Shown: one piece after another, positions 13,540 through 24,237 of the stretch
Layout: each line of letters begins with the position of its first letter
Position numbering within the stretch: the stretch's first letter is position 1
Origin: Galerina marginata
Taxonomy: Eukaryota > Basidiomycota > Agaricomycetes > Agaricales > Galerinaceae
Assembly (NCBI GenBank): GCA_023014335.1
Contig: JAECYW010000010.1
Span: forward strand, 806,001-870,000
Reading direction: 5' to 3'
Length of the DNA: 64,000 nt
Notes under the pieces: model-generated
Told to the model about the DNA's origin: nothing
Seen by the model: only the letters and a program-made list of their open reading frames with translations
Database searches by the model: none
Position numbers and translations under genes: made by a program

Positions 13540-14954
13540 CGTGACTCGCAATTATACTGAATTTATGGGTTCAACGGTGCTTCTGGTTCCAAGATTACCA
13601 GTACCCTTTAAATCACTTCCATCTGGATCTGACAATATTAATGTGCATCTGGTTTGATACTGGTTTTCTGCTATAAATTATACGGTTTGAGGTTTGTCTT
13701 GACTCATGGAGAGATTAATTATGTATTTTGTTGAATGAAATATGTTTTTCACTCGTAAGAGTTCCGCCCGGCAAGCCTGAGTAACCCTGACTATACCCCG
13801 AAGAACGGGAGGACGAAGACAGAATGTTGAATAAATTCAATTTGCGACTCTTGATGGAAAACGTGTCCCGTCATTCAAGCAGTTCTTCAAAAATCTGACG
13901 TGGACTCATTGTCGACTCCAACCGTGACTGCTTTGCTCCTTGCAGCCTCTGCAATTCCTTACCATGTTACTATTTGGATCGGTGCATAGGTTATATTATA
14001 ACTTGATCTTTCATGAATCATCACTGACACTCGGTTGGCGATATTTTGGCACTCAGCAGCGAACAAGAGGAGGAACCGCCACCGGGCACCGAGTCAGAGG
14101 CAGTCGGATTTGATAGGTATTAAATTTCGACATCCCAAGCCGTTGCTTTGCTTGGGTAACGATGAATGACTGCTTTTCTGGCACTCCGAGTCGCCGTCAT
14201 TCCGAGGCGGTGACTATTGCGAAGGTCTGCTTGCGCAATTGCATGATCTGACGGAGACTCACAGCGCTAGCGCTGAATGTTAACGTCTATCATATCACTT
14301 GCTTGGCTTTCCTCTAGCTGGTTCGTCATGACTAGGCGTCTTCCATGGGTAACTGGCGAATCTTTTTTCGGCCAGATGCTCATGGTAGTGCATTAACATG
14401 GGTTTCTGAACTCGGACGTTGCATTAACGAAGGTGAGCTACCACTGCGAGCCCTCTGTTAACTGCTTTGTAAATCAGTGTACTCTACAAAAATAGAACAT
14501 GTTCTTGGCAAAGCTGCCAGAATGAAGCTGCCATCCTGTCCAGCCTCTGCTCGAGATATATATCGAGCAGTTGGCATCACAGCCTCGACAGGCGAGCGTT
14601 GACTTACCCAGGTGGTTCTTCATTAACTCAACACTTTTTTTTTCCGAATTCGAGCGTTGTAAGCAGACCCCGTAAATTGGTACACGAGCGCTTTGATGCT
14701 GGCATTTTATTATAAAATGGTGAATAGCTTGCGAGTCAGACTTCATTCCACCTTCGTTCTTTTCTTTCGATTTTCTTTCAGACGCCCGGCCAGGTCGCCC
14801 TTTTACCTTCCTTAACCAATAACAGTCTTCTTTCTTTGCCTCTTTGAGCAGGTTAGTCATAGCTGTCCAACACTCTCGGATGCGCCGTACGACTTACACT
14901 TTTACTTTAGTTTGCATATTTTTCGACAAAACCTAAGCGCTCCTTTTATACACA
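13540..14954. other. intergenic, no supported gene
   Basis: About 1.4 kb between the unknown ORF and the secreted-protein gene. The only sizeable ORF (minus strand, 14474-14860) is low-complexity Lys/Glu/Ser-rich and overlaps the likely promoter of the downstream gene. No inverted or tandem repeat of note was seen. Confidence 0.4.
14711..14718 (+). promoter_or_regulatory. candidate TATA box of the secreted-protein gene
   Basis: TATAAAAT 244 bases before the ATG at 14955. The paralogue at 43 kb has TATAAAAC at a similar distance (about 250 bases), which makes the pair more believable than either alone. Confidence 0.3.
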
Positions 14955-15684
14955 ATGTTTGCCAACATCTTCAAGATCGCCGTCGTCGCCACTGCTCTGG
15001 TTGCAGGCGTCGCAGCTAAGCCAGTCCCTCGCAGCTTGATACGTACGTGGACTATTCTCGGAGTCTCCTTCATAGCTCATGTTTTTTGCTTCCATAGCCC
15101 GTGGTCACGGTTTTACATCTTTTGACAACTGGGGCGGATTCTCATCTCTTTCTGGCTTCGATAACTTTTATGGTTCTGATAACTTCGTGGGTTCGATCTC
15201 AAGCCAGACTATCGTCGAGCACGATCAGGAGATAGTCTGCCACTCTGAGTCCATCGAGATCATCCAGCAGCGCCTCCTTGTTATCCAAGAGATGGCCAAG
15301 AGGTTCGTGATTCTATTTTCCCGGAAGCTGCACTTGTCAATCAACATTTCTTATATCAGGATCATCACCGAGCAGGTGTGCGAAGTCGAGACCCAGACCA
15401 TCGTCTTCCAGCAATTCCACGCAAGCGTCGGTCTCTTCAGCCACGACCTCCGCCGCACCTCTGGCCACCATGTCGGATTCGACGCCGGCGTCGTCAGCCA
15501 TTTCGGCGACTTCTTCGAAGAAGACGGCTCGCTCAGCACCCACGACTTTGGTTTCTCCGGCCACGACATCGGCAGCCAGACCGTCGTCGTCGGCGGCTCG
15601 AACTGGAATGACGTGACTTCGCCCGCCTCGGTCGGCTTTGCATACAGCTCGGCGCGTGGTGCTTTCTATGATTCGTATTTCTAA
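14955..15684 (+). CDS. small secreted protein of unknown function (paralogue A)
   Basis: Three exons: 14955-15042, 15098-15302 and 15360-15684, giving about 205 aa. The N-terminus MFANIFKIAVVATALVAGVAAKP is a clean signal peptide ending in VAAKP. The mature protein has a Phe/Ser/Asp-rich stretch (FTSFDNWGGFSSLSGFDNF), then a conserved core, VCHSESIEIIQQRLLVIQEMAK and IITEQVCEVETQTIVFQQFHAS, with two Cys and a predicted amphipathic helix. The C-terminal half is rich in Gly, His, Ser and Asp (RRTSGHHVGFD, FGFSGHDIGSQTVVVGGSNW) and ends AYSSARGAFYDSYF. I do not recognise the family. A close paralogue lies at 42956-43678 on the other strand with the same intron positions, so the gene model is well supported. 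Secretion is inferred from the leader. Confidence 0.82.
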
Positions 15685-17021
15685 ACGGATTCATGGGATA
15701 TAATGGTTTGTAAGTGTGCAACTGTTCCAGCTGTTTGAACTGGCGCTTATTGTTTGGTTTCGCGATAGCATAATTTATACCCCGTCTTTCTTTCTTTAAT
15801 ACTACTCATGGGAGGCAGAATATTGGTATTTACAGCTTTTTATTCTTTTGCGAGTTTTTTTTACTTGGGAAATTGTCGTCTTGGTCGCCTGGAACTGCTG
15901 TCCGTCGCAAGCAGTTGCTGCTCTTTTCTGTACTTAATTACTTATTGAAGTCTGAGAGGCAAACTCCGAAGACTGTTTTTGGAGAAAATAGAACGGAATA
16001 GAGTTTTATTTTCTATCAAGCGCAGTGTTGGCGCAGTATAAGAGTGCGAAAGCAGCCAGCCTGGAGGTGGGATAGCTTTGGTTCCTGCATGACAAGTAAC
16101 ACCGCTCTGGTTTCTGTTTTTACTTCATCTGCGTTGTTTCGTCCTACCAAGATTCCAGCTTCAGGAGTTGTTCAGGAGGCATGTTTTATAGGCTTGTTAT
16201 GGGCAATCAACTGATGCATCAACGATCAACGATCGAGTAACCAACAAAACCGCATATGGAATATTCTACCGTATTAGGGCATAGGGGGATTTGCATTTGT
16301 CCTTATGGCTATAAATTGATCAGTGATTTTGCAGTGATTGCTCCTGATTGCTCCCTATTTTCCTGGCCCGGAGCTTGAGAATGAAAAGTAGAATGTGATA
16401 AAGGAATATCGGCCATCCATGCGTCCGCGAGGAGTCAGGACTTGTCAGGATCGCCATCCCACACATGGCTCACAGAGCACATGGGCGAAAACGACGAAAC
16501 CCTACGAAACCCCACCTAAAGTCTTCCCTTATCCTTTGGGAAAAAGGTGCAGAAATTCAGTTTCGAGGCCAAAGGCAGCACAAACCCAAGATAGCATAGG
16601 GGCGAACACCTTTGGTACCTTTGCCTGCACTTCAAATTTTGGGGTAATTAATTGATCACGATCGTCATTGATGAAAATTTTGGAAACAGTCCATATCAGC
16701 AGGACTCATAAATAGGCATCGTCCAAGGATGGGAATAGTCATAGCGCGTGATTCAAAGGTTTACTTTACAAACTGGCGTCTCTAAGAATTCCAGGGTCGT
16801 CAGATTGATTCAGAGCAAGTAGATAAGAAAAAGTAGGAAACAATAGTGTTAGTTACGAAGGAGTGTACCATTACATAGTTAAACAAAACACAGGCTAGAT
16901 AGATATTTTATATAACATTTCCATGCTGCTCTGTTGCTCAACTGAAAGGCACAGAAGCAGATCCAGAACACGCCCACCTAAGGCTGGGTCCAACAATCCA
17001 AATTCTATCCAAACAACCAAC
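15685..17021. other. intergenic, no supported gene
   Basis: 1.3 kb holding the 3' regions of two convergent genes. It contains small direct repeats, such as ATCAACGATCAACGATC near 16220 and the repeated GTGATT..GATTGCTCC near 16325-16350, but no believable coding region or transposon end. Confidence 0.4.
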
Positions 17022-18480
17022 TCATTTCCTGTATCTCTCAGTCTCATCATAGCCAATCTCCCTGTCAATAGTGATTTTTACACCAACACCGCCATTAGAA
17101 TCGGACCTGTGGACGCCAGACTTGATGCCGTCCTCAGCAAGGTGGACGCTGCTCTTCGTGTCCGCATCGGTGTTGTGCCACTCGCCTTCGGGCTTGGAGC
17201 GCAGCTCATCCAGGGTATATGTGTGCGGGGTATGTGTGCTGATGTTCGTGGGGTGGTTCCCGGAGCGACCGGAAATGACGTGGGTCGTGCGGGAGGAGGT
17301 ACCGCCGGTGGAGGCGGAGAGGGCGAAGGAGCCGCCGTGGTCGAGGGTGCCGCGCACGGAGAGGACGATGCGGAGGGTCATGGAAGTGGTGAGGACGGCT
17401 GCCATGGAGGTTACGATGGTCTTGATGGGGTCGGACGCGTCCGTCGGGGTGATGACGAACCAGAAGATCACATTGGCCATGTTGACGATCCAGATAGCCT
17501 GTCATATCAAAAAGGGTTGATGAGTGTGAAGTTTGACAGTTGGGATACAACGGCGTACTCCATAGAGGTTGAGACCATCACGGAGCATGAGCTTCCATGG
17601 GCTGAGTGGGCGCTGCTGGAGAGATTGGACGGAACGCAAAAGGGCGAGGCCGAGCTGAAAACGCCGAATAGAAGCCAGTCAGGGGCTATTTTGGTATGAT
17701 GCTGATGTGGTGAGATGCTTACAGAAACGGTATAGAGGAGAGTGGGCGCAACCCAGTAGAGACCGACCCAGTTGTGCTTGGGACCAGCGATGCATCCTTG
17801 GCCGCTGAGAAGAGGGACGGCTGAGAGAAAGGCCGGTGAGACGGGACACAGAACAGCCGGAGAAAAAAAGCTCATACATCGGTAGAAGCCAGTAGAGACA
17901 GCTGTTACCACAATCTGGACACCAAAGAGGGCGGTCATGGCAGCAAGGACAGCACGGCTCTTATCCCAGATGGCGTGGATGCGAATAACATGGACAGCTA
18001 TTGGGGGGTCAGGGGTCAACGAAAAAAAAAAAAAATCGCAAAAAAATGAAACTAACCAGAAGCAGCAGCGAGAAGGATGGCAGTGCAGATGGGTTCAAAG
18101 AGGAAGAACTTTTCGCAAGTCTAGAGCGAGAAATATGAGCAAGGGAGAGAGAGAAGGTAGTGGAGCGGTACTTGCACTGATCGACCATTTCGTGTCAAAG
18201 AAGGCAACCGCTGATCGAGTTGGATGTATTGAGCAAGCGTCAATCGAGAGAGTGGCAACTTTTACTCACCGACCACGATGAACTCGACGGGCATGAAGAC
18301 GCGCAAAAAGTGGAAGAGGATCTTGAGGGCGGGCCAGCCGGGGGTTTTGAGGAGGCGCCATGTGCGGGGCGAGAGGACCAAGGTGTCCCAGGCAGCGACG
18401 GTGAGGGTGCAGACAAGGAAATACTTGTGGGCGCTGAGATGGGGGGAGAGGTTGAGCTCGTTGGGCAGCTGGAGAGACAT
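17022..18480 (-). CDS. seven-helix integral membrane protein, DUF6533-like
   Basis: Basidiomycete-type polytopic membrane protein of unknown role. It starts at 18480 with MSLQLPNELNLSPHLSAHKYF, then the hydrophobic LVCTLTVAAWDTLVLSPRTWRLLKTPGWPALKILF, whose W/Y-D and SPR..W pattern resembles the DUF6533 N-terminal module. Later exons give AVHVIRIHAIWDKSRAVLAAM (helix 3-4), FYR..PLLSGQGCIAGPKHNWVGLYWVAPTLLYTV and ANVIFWFVITPTDASDPIKTIVTSMAAVLTTSMTLRI. A hydrophilic tail ends DREIGYDETERYRK. There are about five introns; one, near 18020-18055, contains a long A run. Helix topology is inferred from hydrophobicity. The transposon described below inserted 60 bases upstream of its ATG, so its original promoter is interrupted. 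Confidence 0.72.
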
Positions 18481-18539
18481 GGTGGGCGAGGGAAAGGGTA
18501 GCGAGGGGAATCCGTCCGTATATATATCAAATCCCTCTA

Positions 18540-18547
18540 ACAGGCAC
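18540..18547. repeat. left target-site duplication of the transposon
   Basis: ACAGGCAC directly abuts the outer end of the left inverted repeat (TAGTCTCGG). The same 8 bases directly abut the outer end of the right repeat at 24177-24184. Confidence 0.92.
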
Positions 18548-18786
18548 TAGTCTCGGATACCCAGCCTCTTTGGGCGCCTTCCCAATTTGGGTCCCTTCCC
18601 TTCAGAGTCTGGGAACTGATCAACGGTCTCAAGGGCCTTATGCGTTCGGGCTGTTCGGGGTTTTTTTCGACTCTTGTTCAACATTTTCGGGACATTTAGT
18701 AGACACGTGATCACGCGGGAAACGCGGTGCGCGTCGCGCTGATTATTTCCCCTTCAACCATTCACGTCGTTCTCGTCGTATCCCTT
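18548..18786 (+). repeat. left terminal inverted repeat, 239 bp
   Basis: Starts TAGTCTCGGATACCC and ends CGTCGTATCCCTT. It contains the palindrome GTGATCAC (18707-18714) next to a CpG-rich block (18715-18741), a possible protein-binding site. It probably also contains the promoter of the DUF6589 gene, whose ATG lies 74 bases inside it. Confidence 0.93.
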
Positions 18787-18859
18787 GCCTTGATAACTTT
18801 GTAGGCCTCCTTTAATTCCTTAATAAAGCTGTTTGCTTTGTCTAAACTCTCTTTGACTC

Positions 18860-21626
18860 ATGGATCGTTACACATTTCGCCTCTTTGCACATGGGATACC
18901 CGAGGATGAAGATCATGAAGAACCCATTGCCGAAAGCTCTCCTCCTCGTTCACCATCTCCTATCCCAGCATCTGATGACTTTGAGGAGCCCTCCATCCTC
19001 CTTTCTTCAACTGAACTTTCTGATGACTCTGAAGATGATGATTTTTTTTATGTCCAGGCTCCCTTAAAACGACGGTCTCCGCTATCTGCTACACAGAAAG
19101 CCCGATTGGTCTTGCAATTCATGCGCGATACCCTCTCAAGGTTTTCTCTTCGGCAATTTTCTCAGGCTGTCTTCACCTCGGACGATGGCGGGATCAAGAA
19201 TTTTGCAAACATCTTTCTAGCTGACGGCGGACATCTGGAGATAATGGATTTGTGGTGGGATCTCTGCGGTGGATTGAGGGATCGTGAAATGACGGCGTGG
19301 GTAGTCAGGAAGGCAGCTTCTGCATGTGCAAGAGAGGCTAGTTGGCTCTCCAATCGTGCCTCTGAGGGTCCACATGAGGATGATGCAAAATTCCTTCGTG
19401 TGTCTTCGCAAAATGTGGATGTTACGATGCTAAATACATTTCGCATTCATGAGCTACTTGAGCGATACGAGCGAGTTACCCCACACCTCCAACGCATTTT
19501 GAAGGCTATAATCAACAAGGATGAAAGGCCATTGAATCAGGGCAGTCGAAATCCTGACGCAGTACGCAAAATCTTTATCTTTATCTAAAACTTTGGACTA
19601 TATATTGATTGTTGCATGTTAGGGACGAACCTTAATCACTTCAATGGTTCTAAATCTGCGAAGCCAACGCCTCAACTATCATGCAGCAATGAACTCCTTG
19701 TTGTTCTGGGACAACCGTGTACCTAAGCGACTTGTTCAATTTTGCAATCACCTGGCTCTCACAACATCCTATCCGTTTCAAACCCGCGCAATAACTGCAA
19801 TTAGCAAGAGTTCAGCACTTCTCGCAAAACAAGCTGCGAATGACCCAACCAAGATCAAAATGCTTCCGTATGACAATTTTAACTGGACGGCTCGGGCATG
19901 GGAATCAAGTGCACTCCATGGTTCCATCACCCACGATGAAGTGTCTGCCCTCCTCATTATACTGCCAATACCTGCTGGTGGTCCTGATGCCATGCAAATA
20001 ACATCAGTTGGTCGCTTTTCCAAGACTGAAAGGACTCGCCATGACCTCCCACCCGCTGAATCCCTGTCGGACATTCTTCCAAGTTCTGTAGACCAGCAGG
20101 CCTTCCGTGCCAATGCCATTATTCATGTTCAGAATATCTTAGCCCAAGATATCAAGGCATTTTCAGAGCATGGCCCATTTATCCCAGTCCTGGACGACCA
20201 AATGGCAATTAAACCGCAGAAAACAGAAGAGTATTACCTGCCTACATTTGACCAAGAACAGGGATCAACCCGAGGAAATATGGTCGTTCTCGAGCATTAC
20301 TTCGGAAAAATCCTCGACATTCCAAAGGAAACATTCGAGCACACAATGTTTACTGTGCTTGGTGATCGTTTGACTACTGTTCGCGATCGTGCCGCGCAAG
20401 ACCAGCGGGCTGTTGATCGCTCCGAGCATCGCTTTGACCACTTATCAAGTTTTTCAATGGTTAGCGGTTTAATGCATTTTTGTTTGAACTTCATTGAAGC
20501 TGAAGGGAAAAATGCATGGGGAACTTCTGCGACAGCTGATCCCATTAGTCTTTTGACTCTTCGCGACATTTTGCCAAACCGGAAATCAAATATTAACCTT
20601 CAAAAGGTTGATTATTATGCATGGCTTCGATTCTTTGATGTTATCCTCCGAAGTCTAACAATTACGGCTGCGGTAACTGCTCTCAAGGCCCTTTCTCCTG
20701 ACGATTTATCGAACAAAGTCAAGACACTCACGGATCTACAAGAACTGGCAACAAAAGTCGTTGATAACTACCTTTTACCCTCACCAACGCGCCTCGAAGC
20801 TTTGAACCAGAAAATACTCCCAGGAAACACAAAATGCGGACATGCTGTTCTTCTTATGCATGATCTTATGACCCTTCGAGAAATGCAGGACGCGATTAAG
20901 CATGGCCATCCTCAGCGTATTCAGCGCATGATCAAATTCTGGATGCCAATGTTTTATGCTGCGGGGAGCTACAATTATGCAAACGAGTGCATGGAACTTC
21001 TCCACAATGTCATTCATGATTGGCCCAAGGACTATGCTCAGGTTGCGTTCAACGGAATGCTCGTTAATCCAAGTGGAAAGCCTGGAGGATTCAAACCTAC
21101 TGATATCCGGGTGGAACACCTCAACGACAGGATTAAAGAACGTGCTCATGGTTCAAATGCAACACCTGACCACCTATCTAAAATTACTCCAGCAATGGGA
21201 CATGTTTCGCAGTTCACTGACCAATTTTTTGCAGACCTAGATATTGAAAGGCAGAATCAGCAACATAGCCACGTCTCACAACACAAGGACATTGAAATTG
21301 TTGTCAAGCACCTTCTCAAAGAAAAAATATTTGACTTTAGGTTTGACAAACTCTCCCAGCATCTATGGGTTGATTTGTATCGCACAGGGTGCATCCGATT
21401 AGCAGGAACGAGCAGCGGTGGTCATTACAATCACTTGAAGCGCCATATTCTCCGCCTTCGAACCCGACATACAACAGAGCAATCAAATGAATATGAGCTG
21501 GATCGCGAACTTTCGTCAGGCAGAGATTCACGGCGAACACAATTTACAATCAACGAGGAGATTGATGAATTTGGCGATATTATTCGTCATTCTACAGGAG
21601 AAGACACCGACGATGAAAGCGAATAA
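18860..21626 (+). CDS. DUF6589 protein, candidate transposase of the element
   Basis: Two exons, 18860-19561 and 19623-21626, joined by a 61-base GTACGC..TTAG intron, encode 901 aa. The first about 80 residues are acidic and Ser/Pro-rich. Residues 235 onward read GRTLITSMVLNLRSQRLNYHAAMNSLLFW, then LPYDNFNW (Asp near 318), VLDDQMA (425-426), VLGDRLTTVRDRAAQ (Asp near 482), RFDHLSSFSMVSGLMHF, MLVNPSGKPGGFKPTD and IRVEHLNDRIKE. This series matches the DUF6589 family, which is abundant in agaricomycetes. The DN and GD motifs separated by about 160 residues, plus later acidic residues, would suit an RNase-H-like catalytic core. That is inference, not shown. The protein ends in an acidic tail (EDTDDESE). 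It is the only candidate recombinase inside the repeats, so I propose it moves the element. Confidence 0.85.
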
Positions 21627-21664
21627 GGTATCAAGAGTTTAAAGGACTGAACCATAACCGTAAA

Positions 21665-23877
21665 TTAAAAGATTAGTATTGCCTCGCCATTATAAAGGAT
21701 TGTCCGTTTACGCTTTTTTGGCCTTGAAACCGCCTGTGGTTCCATATCTCCGGCATGCTCAGGTTCCATCCACCGAACTTCTTGGTACATGTCGGGTTGA
21801 TCAGGTGAGATAGAAGGAGTGCTGGTAGTATTGGGTTGAATGGTTTCCTGAGGGGGGAGCGGACCAAATAAGTCTGATAGAATTTGTTGGAGCGCATTGA
21901 AGAGGGGTGATGCAAGTTCTCGTTCATGAGGAATGTGAGTGAAGGAAAGGAGAGTTTCGAGGTTGGAGATTTGGTGAGCACGCTTGGTTATTTCACGTAA
22001 ATCGGAGTCGCTAACAAGTGAATCTGGTCCGTAGCTGGGCCAAGTTTGCATCCACTCGTCTTTCCATATCTTGAAACGCCAATCTGTCAGGGCCTTCAAG
22101 ATTTTTTCCTTCTCTTTGTCGGTGGTTACTGGACGAGACTGCGGCTTTTCTTGCGGGTCCTCAATTCCGGGGTTTTCCATAATCCACTCGAGGTCCTGAT
22201 CAAGGCAAAGGCTGGGGTTGCAGTTTGAACAGCGGGTATGACAGCAGGTTATAAGATTGCCCGCGTCATCAAAATGTGGTGGGTTTTCAAGGTGAGTGTC
22301 AACCGTGTACTCCAGACATTCTGACGTGTGAATGAGGTCCAGAAGTCCGGGATCCTCGAAGTTGGGCGATGTGACGGAAAGCTGACCATCATCACCTGTC
22401 ATAGACTTTTCAACGAGAATAACCCCCACTGCCTTGCTGCCTTTTCGACGAGCTCCTCTCCCACGACGTTGTTCCCATTTCACGAGCGTAAGATCTCGAC
22501 AGCGGTACTGCACAACCAACTGTACGTTTGGGAAGTCCATGCCTGCTCCTATTTTGTCTGAGCCAAGCAGAATTTTGGTCTTTCCGGAGATGAAATCATT
22601 GGTGCTTAGCTTTTGGTGTGGTTCTGATAGTCCGGCATGGAGAATGTCGATGAGGTGCGGAGGAAGCTTCAACGAACCTAAACGAGCGTGAAACCACCAA
22701 AACATGTCAGTCAACATATCTAGGTTGTCCGAGTAGATCAAAGTTTGTTTGATTGAATCCTCGGACGCGTTCCACGGAAGGGTGAAGGTTAAATCCTGAA
22801 AAGAATTTGCGTCGTGTTGCATCTGAGTAATGATTGTCGAAAGTTCTGGGCGAAAGTTGCCAAGATTAATGAGTCGGTAGTCTGCCTTCAAGCTTGCGTG
22901 GATTTCAATGGATTTTCGATATGAAGCTGGAAGGGTGGCAGAAAGCGGAATTAATGGAATATCATTGCCTATAATTTTTCGCAGTACATGAAGACGGGTG
23001 TATCCAGGACGCCACGAGACACTTTCATGAATAGTATGTGCTTCGTCGATATAAATTGCCGAAAGTTGCGCGCGAAACGATTCCGAGTGCAGAACACAAG
23101 CGAATGACGGGGTCTCGAGCATTTCAACACAGGTGTAAACCACGTGCATCGAGCCGCCTTTTGCGATCTTTTCGAGGTCTGCAGGATCCGAGGCACCTGA
23201 ATGAATAAACGAGCATTCTATCACAGAGTTACGGTGGCTGATCAGAGAATATTCAGTAAGAAAGCAAGCAATTATTTTGTAAATTCGCACCGTTCTTCTC
23301 CTTGGTATCCCAACGACGTGAAGGGGATGATGACCAAAGATATGCCCGTCTTCTGAGCAAGCAAAGGCAGAACCCATAAGAGAGACTTCCCAGCACCAGT
23401 CGGAGCTATCACACACAAATCTCCTGCCCGAGAAATGGTGAAGTTTGCAGCCTCGATCTGATAATCCCTCAATTGCTGTCCTTCCTTCAAAATGCCATGT
23501 TTGAGAGCCCGTTGATTCCATTCCTCTGCGGAAAGAGGTTCCATTGAATTGAGTCGCTTGAACCTTTCGAATGCATAGGCTTTTTGCCTAGGATGGCCGG
23601 GGTTGTTGAGAGAATAAGGCTTAAAGGAAGGTGTCTTCGGTTTTACGGCATATCCGTTCTGGAAGCGGGTGCGGTTCTTCTTGTCAGCAAAAGGTAGTCT
23701 CGGCGTAGAGAGAGCGGTTCCAGGGGTAGAAATTAATTGATATGCTGTAGAGTTGGAGGTTGCTGAAGGAATTGTAGGCCTTGTGGGTGCGGGTGTCACT
23801 GGGGATGAAGTCCGATTTTCATCATTGAGCCTTCGTCGCTTATGAGGTGAAAAAGGTGTGGGAGTTGACTGAGACAT
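21665..23877 (-). CDS. RecQ-family ATP-dependent DNA helicase of the element
   Basis: Two exons, 23291-23877 and 21665-23237, with a 53-base intron (23238-23290), give 719 aa. The N-terminus (about 150 aa) is basic and Ser/Thr/Pro-rich with a KRRR cluster. The helicase core follows: LRDYQIEAANF (Q-motif-like), VIAPTGAGKSLLW (Walker A), IDEAHTIHE (motif II, DEAH), LSATLP (III), LLGSDKIGAGMDFPNVQLVVQY (V) and QRRGRGARRKGS (VI). A cysteine cluster, CCHTRCSNCNPSLC, occupies the position of the RecQ zinc-binding subdomain. The C-terminus ends in a basic PKKRKR stretch, a likely nuclear signal. Reading TLIYSDNLDMLTDMFWWFH before motif V fits the second RecA lobe. No HRDC domain is evident. Its place inside the inverted repeats means it is element-borne rather than the cell's repair RecQ. 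Confidence 0.9.
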
Positions 23878-23937
23878 AGATTAACATCGATAGAATGGGT
23901 TGTAGATAATTATAAGAAATATAGCATTGAAAAAATG

Positions 23938-24176
23938 AAGGGATACGACGAGAACGACGTGAATGGTTGAAGGGGAAATAATCAGCGCGACGCGCACCGC
24001 GTTTCCCGCGTGATCACGTGTCTACTAAATGTCCCGAAAATGTTGAACAAGAGTCGAAAAAAACCCCGAACAGCCCGAACGCATAAGGCCCTTGAGACCG
24101 TTGATCAGTTCCCAGACTCTGAAGGGAAGGGACCCAAATTGGGAAGGCGCCCAAAGAGGCTGGGTATCCGAGACTA
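23938..24176 (-). repeat. right terminal inverted repeat, 239 bp
   Basis: Exact reverse complement of 18548-18786 as far as I can read, including the seven-base A/T run and the GTGATCAC palindrome. The two arms diverge inward of it (left continues GCCTTGATA, right CATTTTTTC). The helicase ATG lies about 60 bases inside this repeat. Confidence 0.93.
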
Positions 24177-24184
24177 ACAGGCAC
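24177..24184. repeat. right target-site duplication of the transposon
   Basis: ACAGGCAC, identical to 18540-18547, immediately outside the right inverted repeat, which ends CCGAGACTA. Confidence 0.92.
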
Positions 24185-24237
24185 CGGTCTTGATATATTC
24201 CCATCACCAGGTCCCTTTCTTTTTTCATCTCCCCCTC

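Larger units (their letters stand above)
18548..24176. mobile_element. 5.6-kb TIR transposon carrying DUF6589 and RecQ-helicase genes
   Basis: The ends are 239-bp inverted repeats that read identically in my base-by-base comparison (18548-18786 against 23938-24176), beginning TAGTCTCGGATACCCAG. Perfect 8-bp direct repeats, ACAGGCAC, flank them. Between the repeats are exactly two genes in tail-to-tail order: a DUF6589 protein (+) and a RecQ-family helicase (-), with only 38 bases between their stop codons. Both are open and have single short introns. Identical repeats, an intact duplication and undamaged genes point to recent insertion. The 8-bp duplication is known for hAT, P-like and Zisupton/KDZ elements, but none of their usual transposases is recognisable here. 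Removing the element and one copy of the 8-bp repeat restores a short intergenic region between divergent membrane-protein genes. Confidence 0.93.

Noticed and set aside
14474..14860. 128-codon minus-strand ORF
   Set aside because: Low-complexity and overlapping the probable promoter of the secreted-protein gene.
17281..17480. Plus-strand Gly/Glu-rich frame in the 258-codon ORF at 16923-17699
   Set aside because: It is the complement of the minus-strand membrane-protein exons and their introns, not an independent gene.
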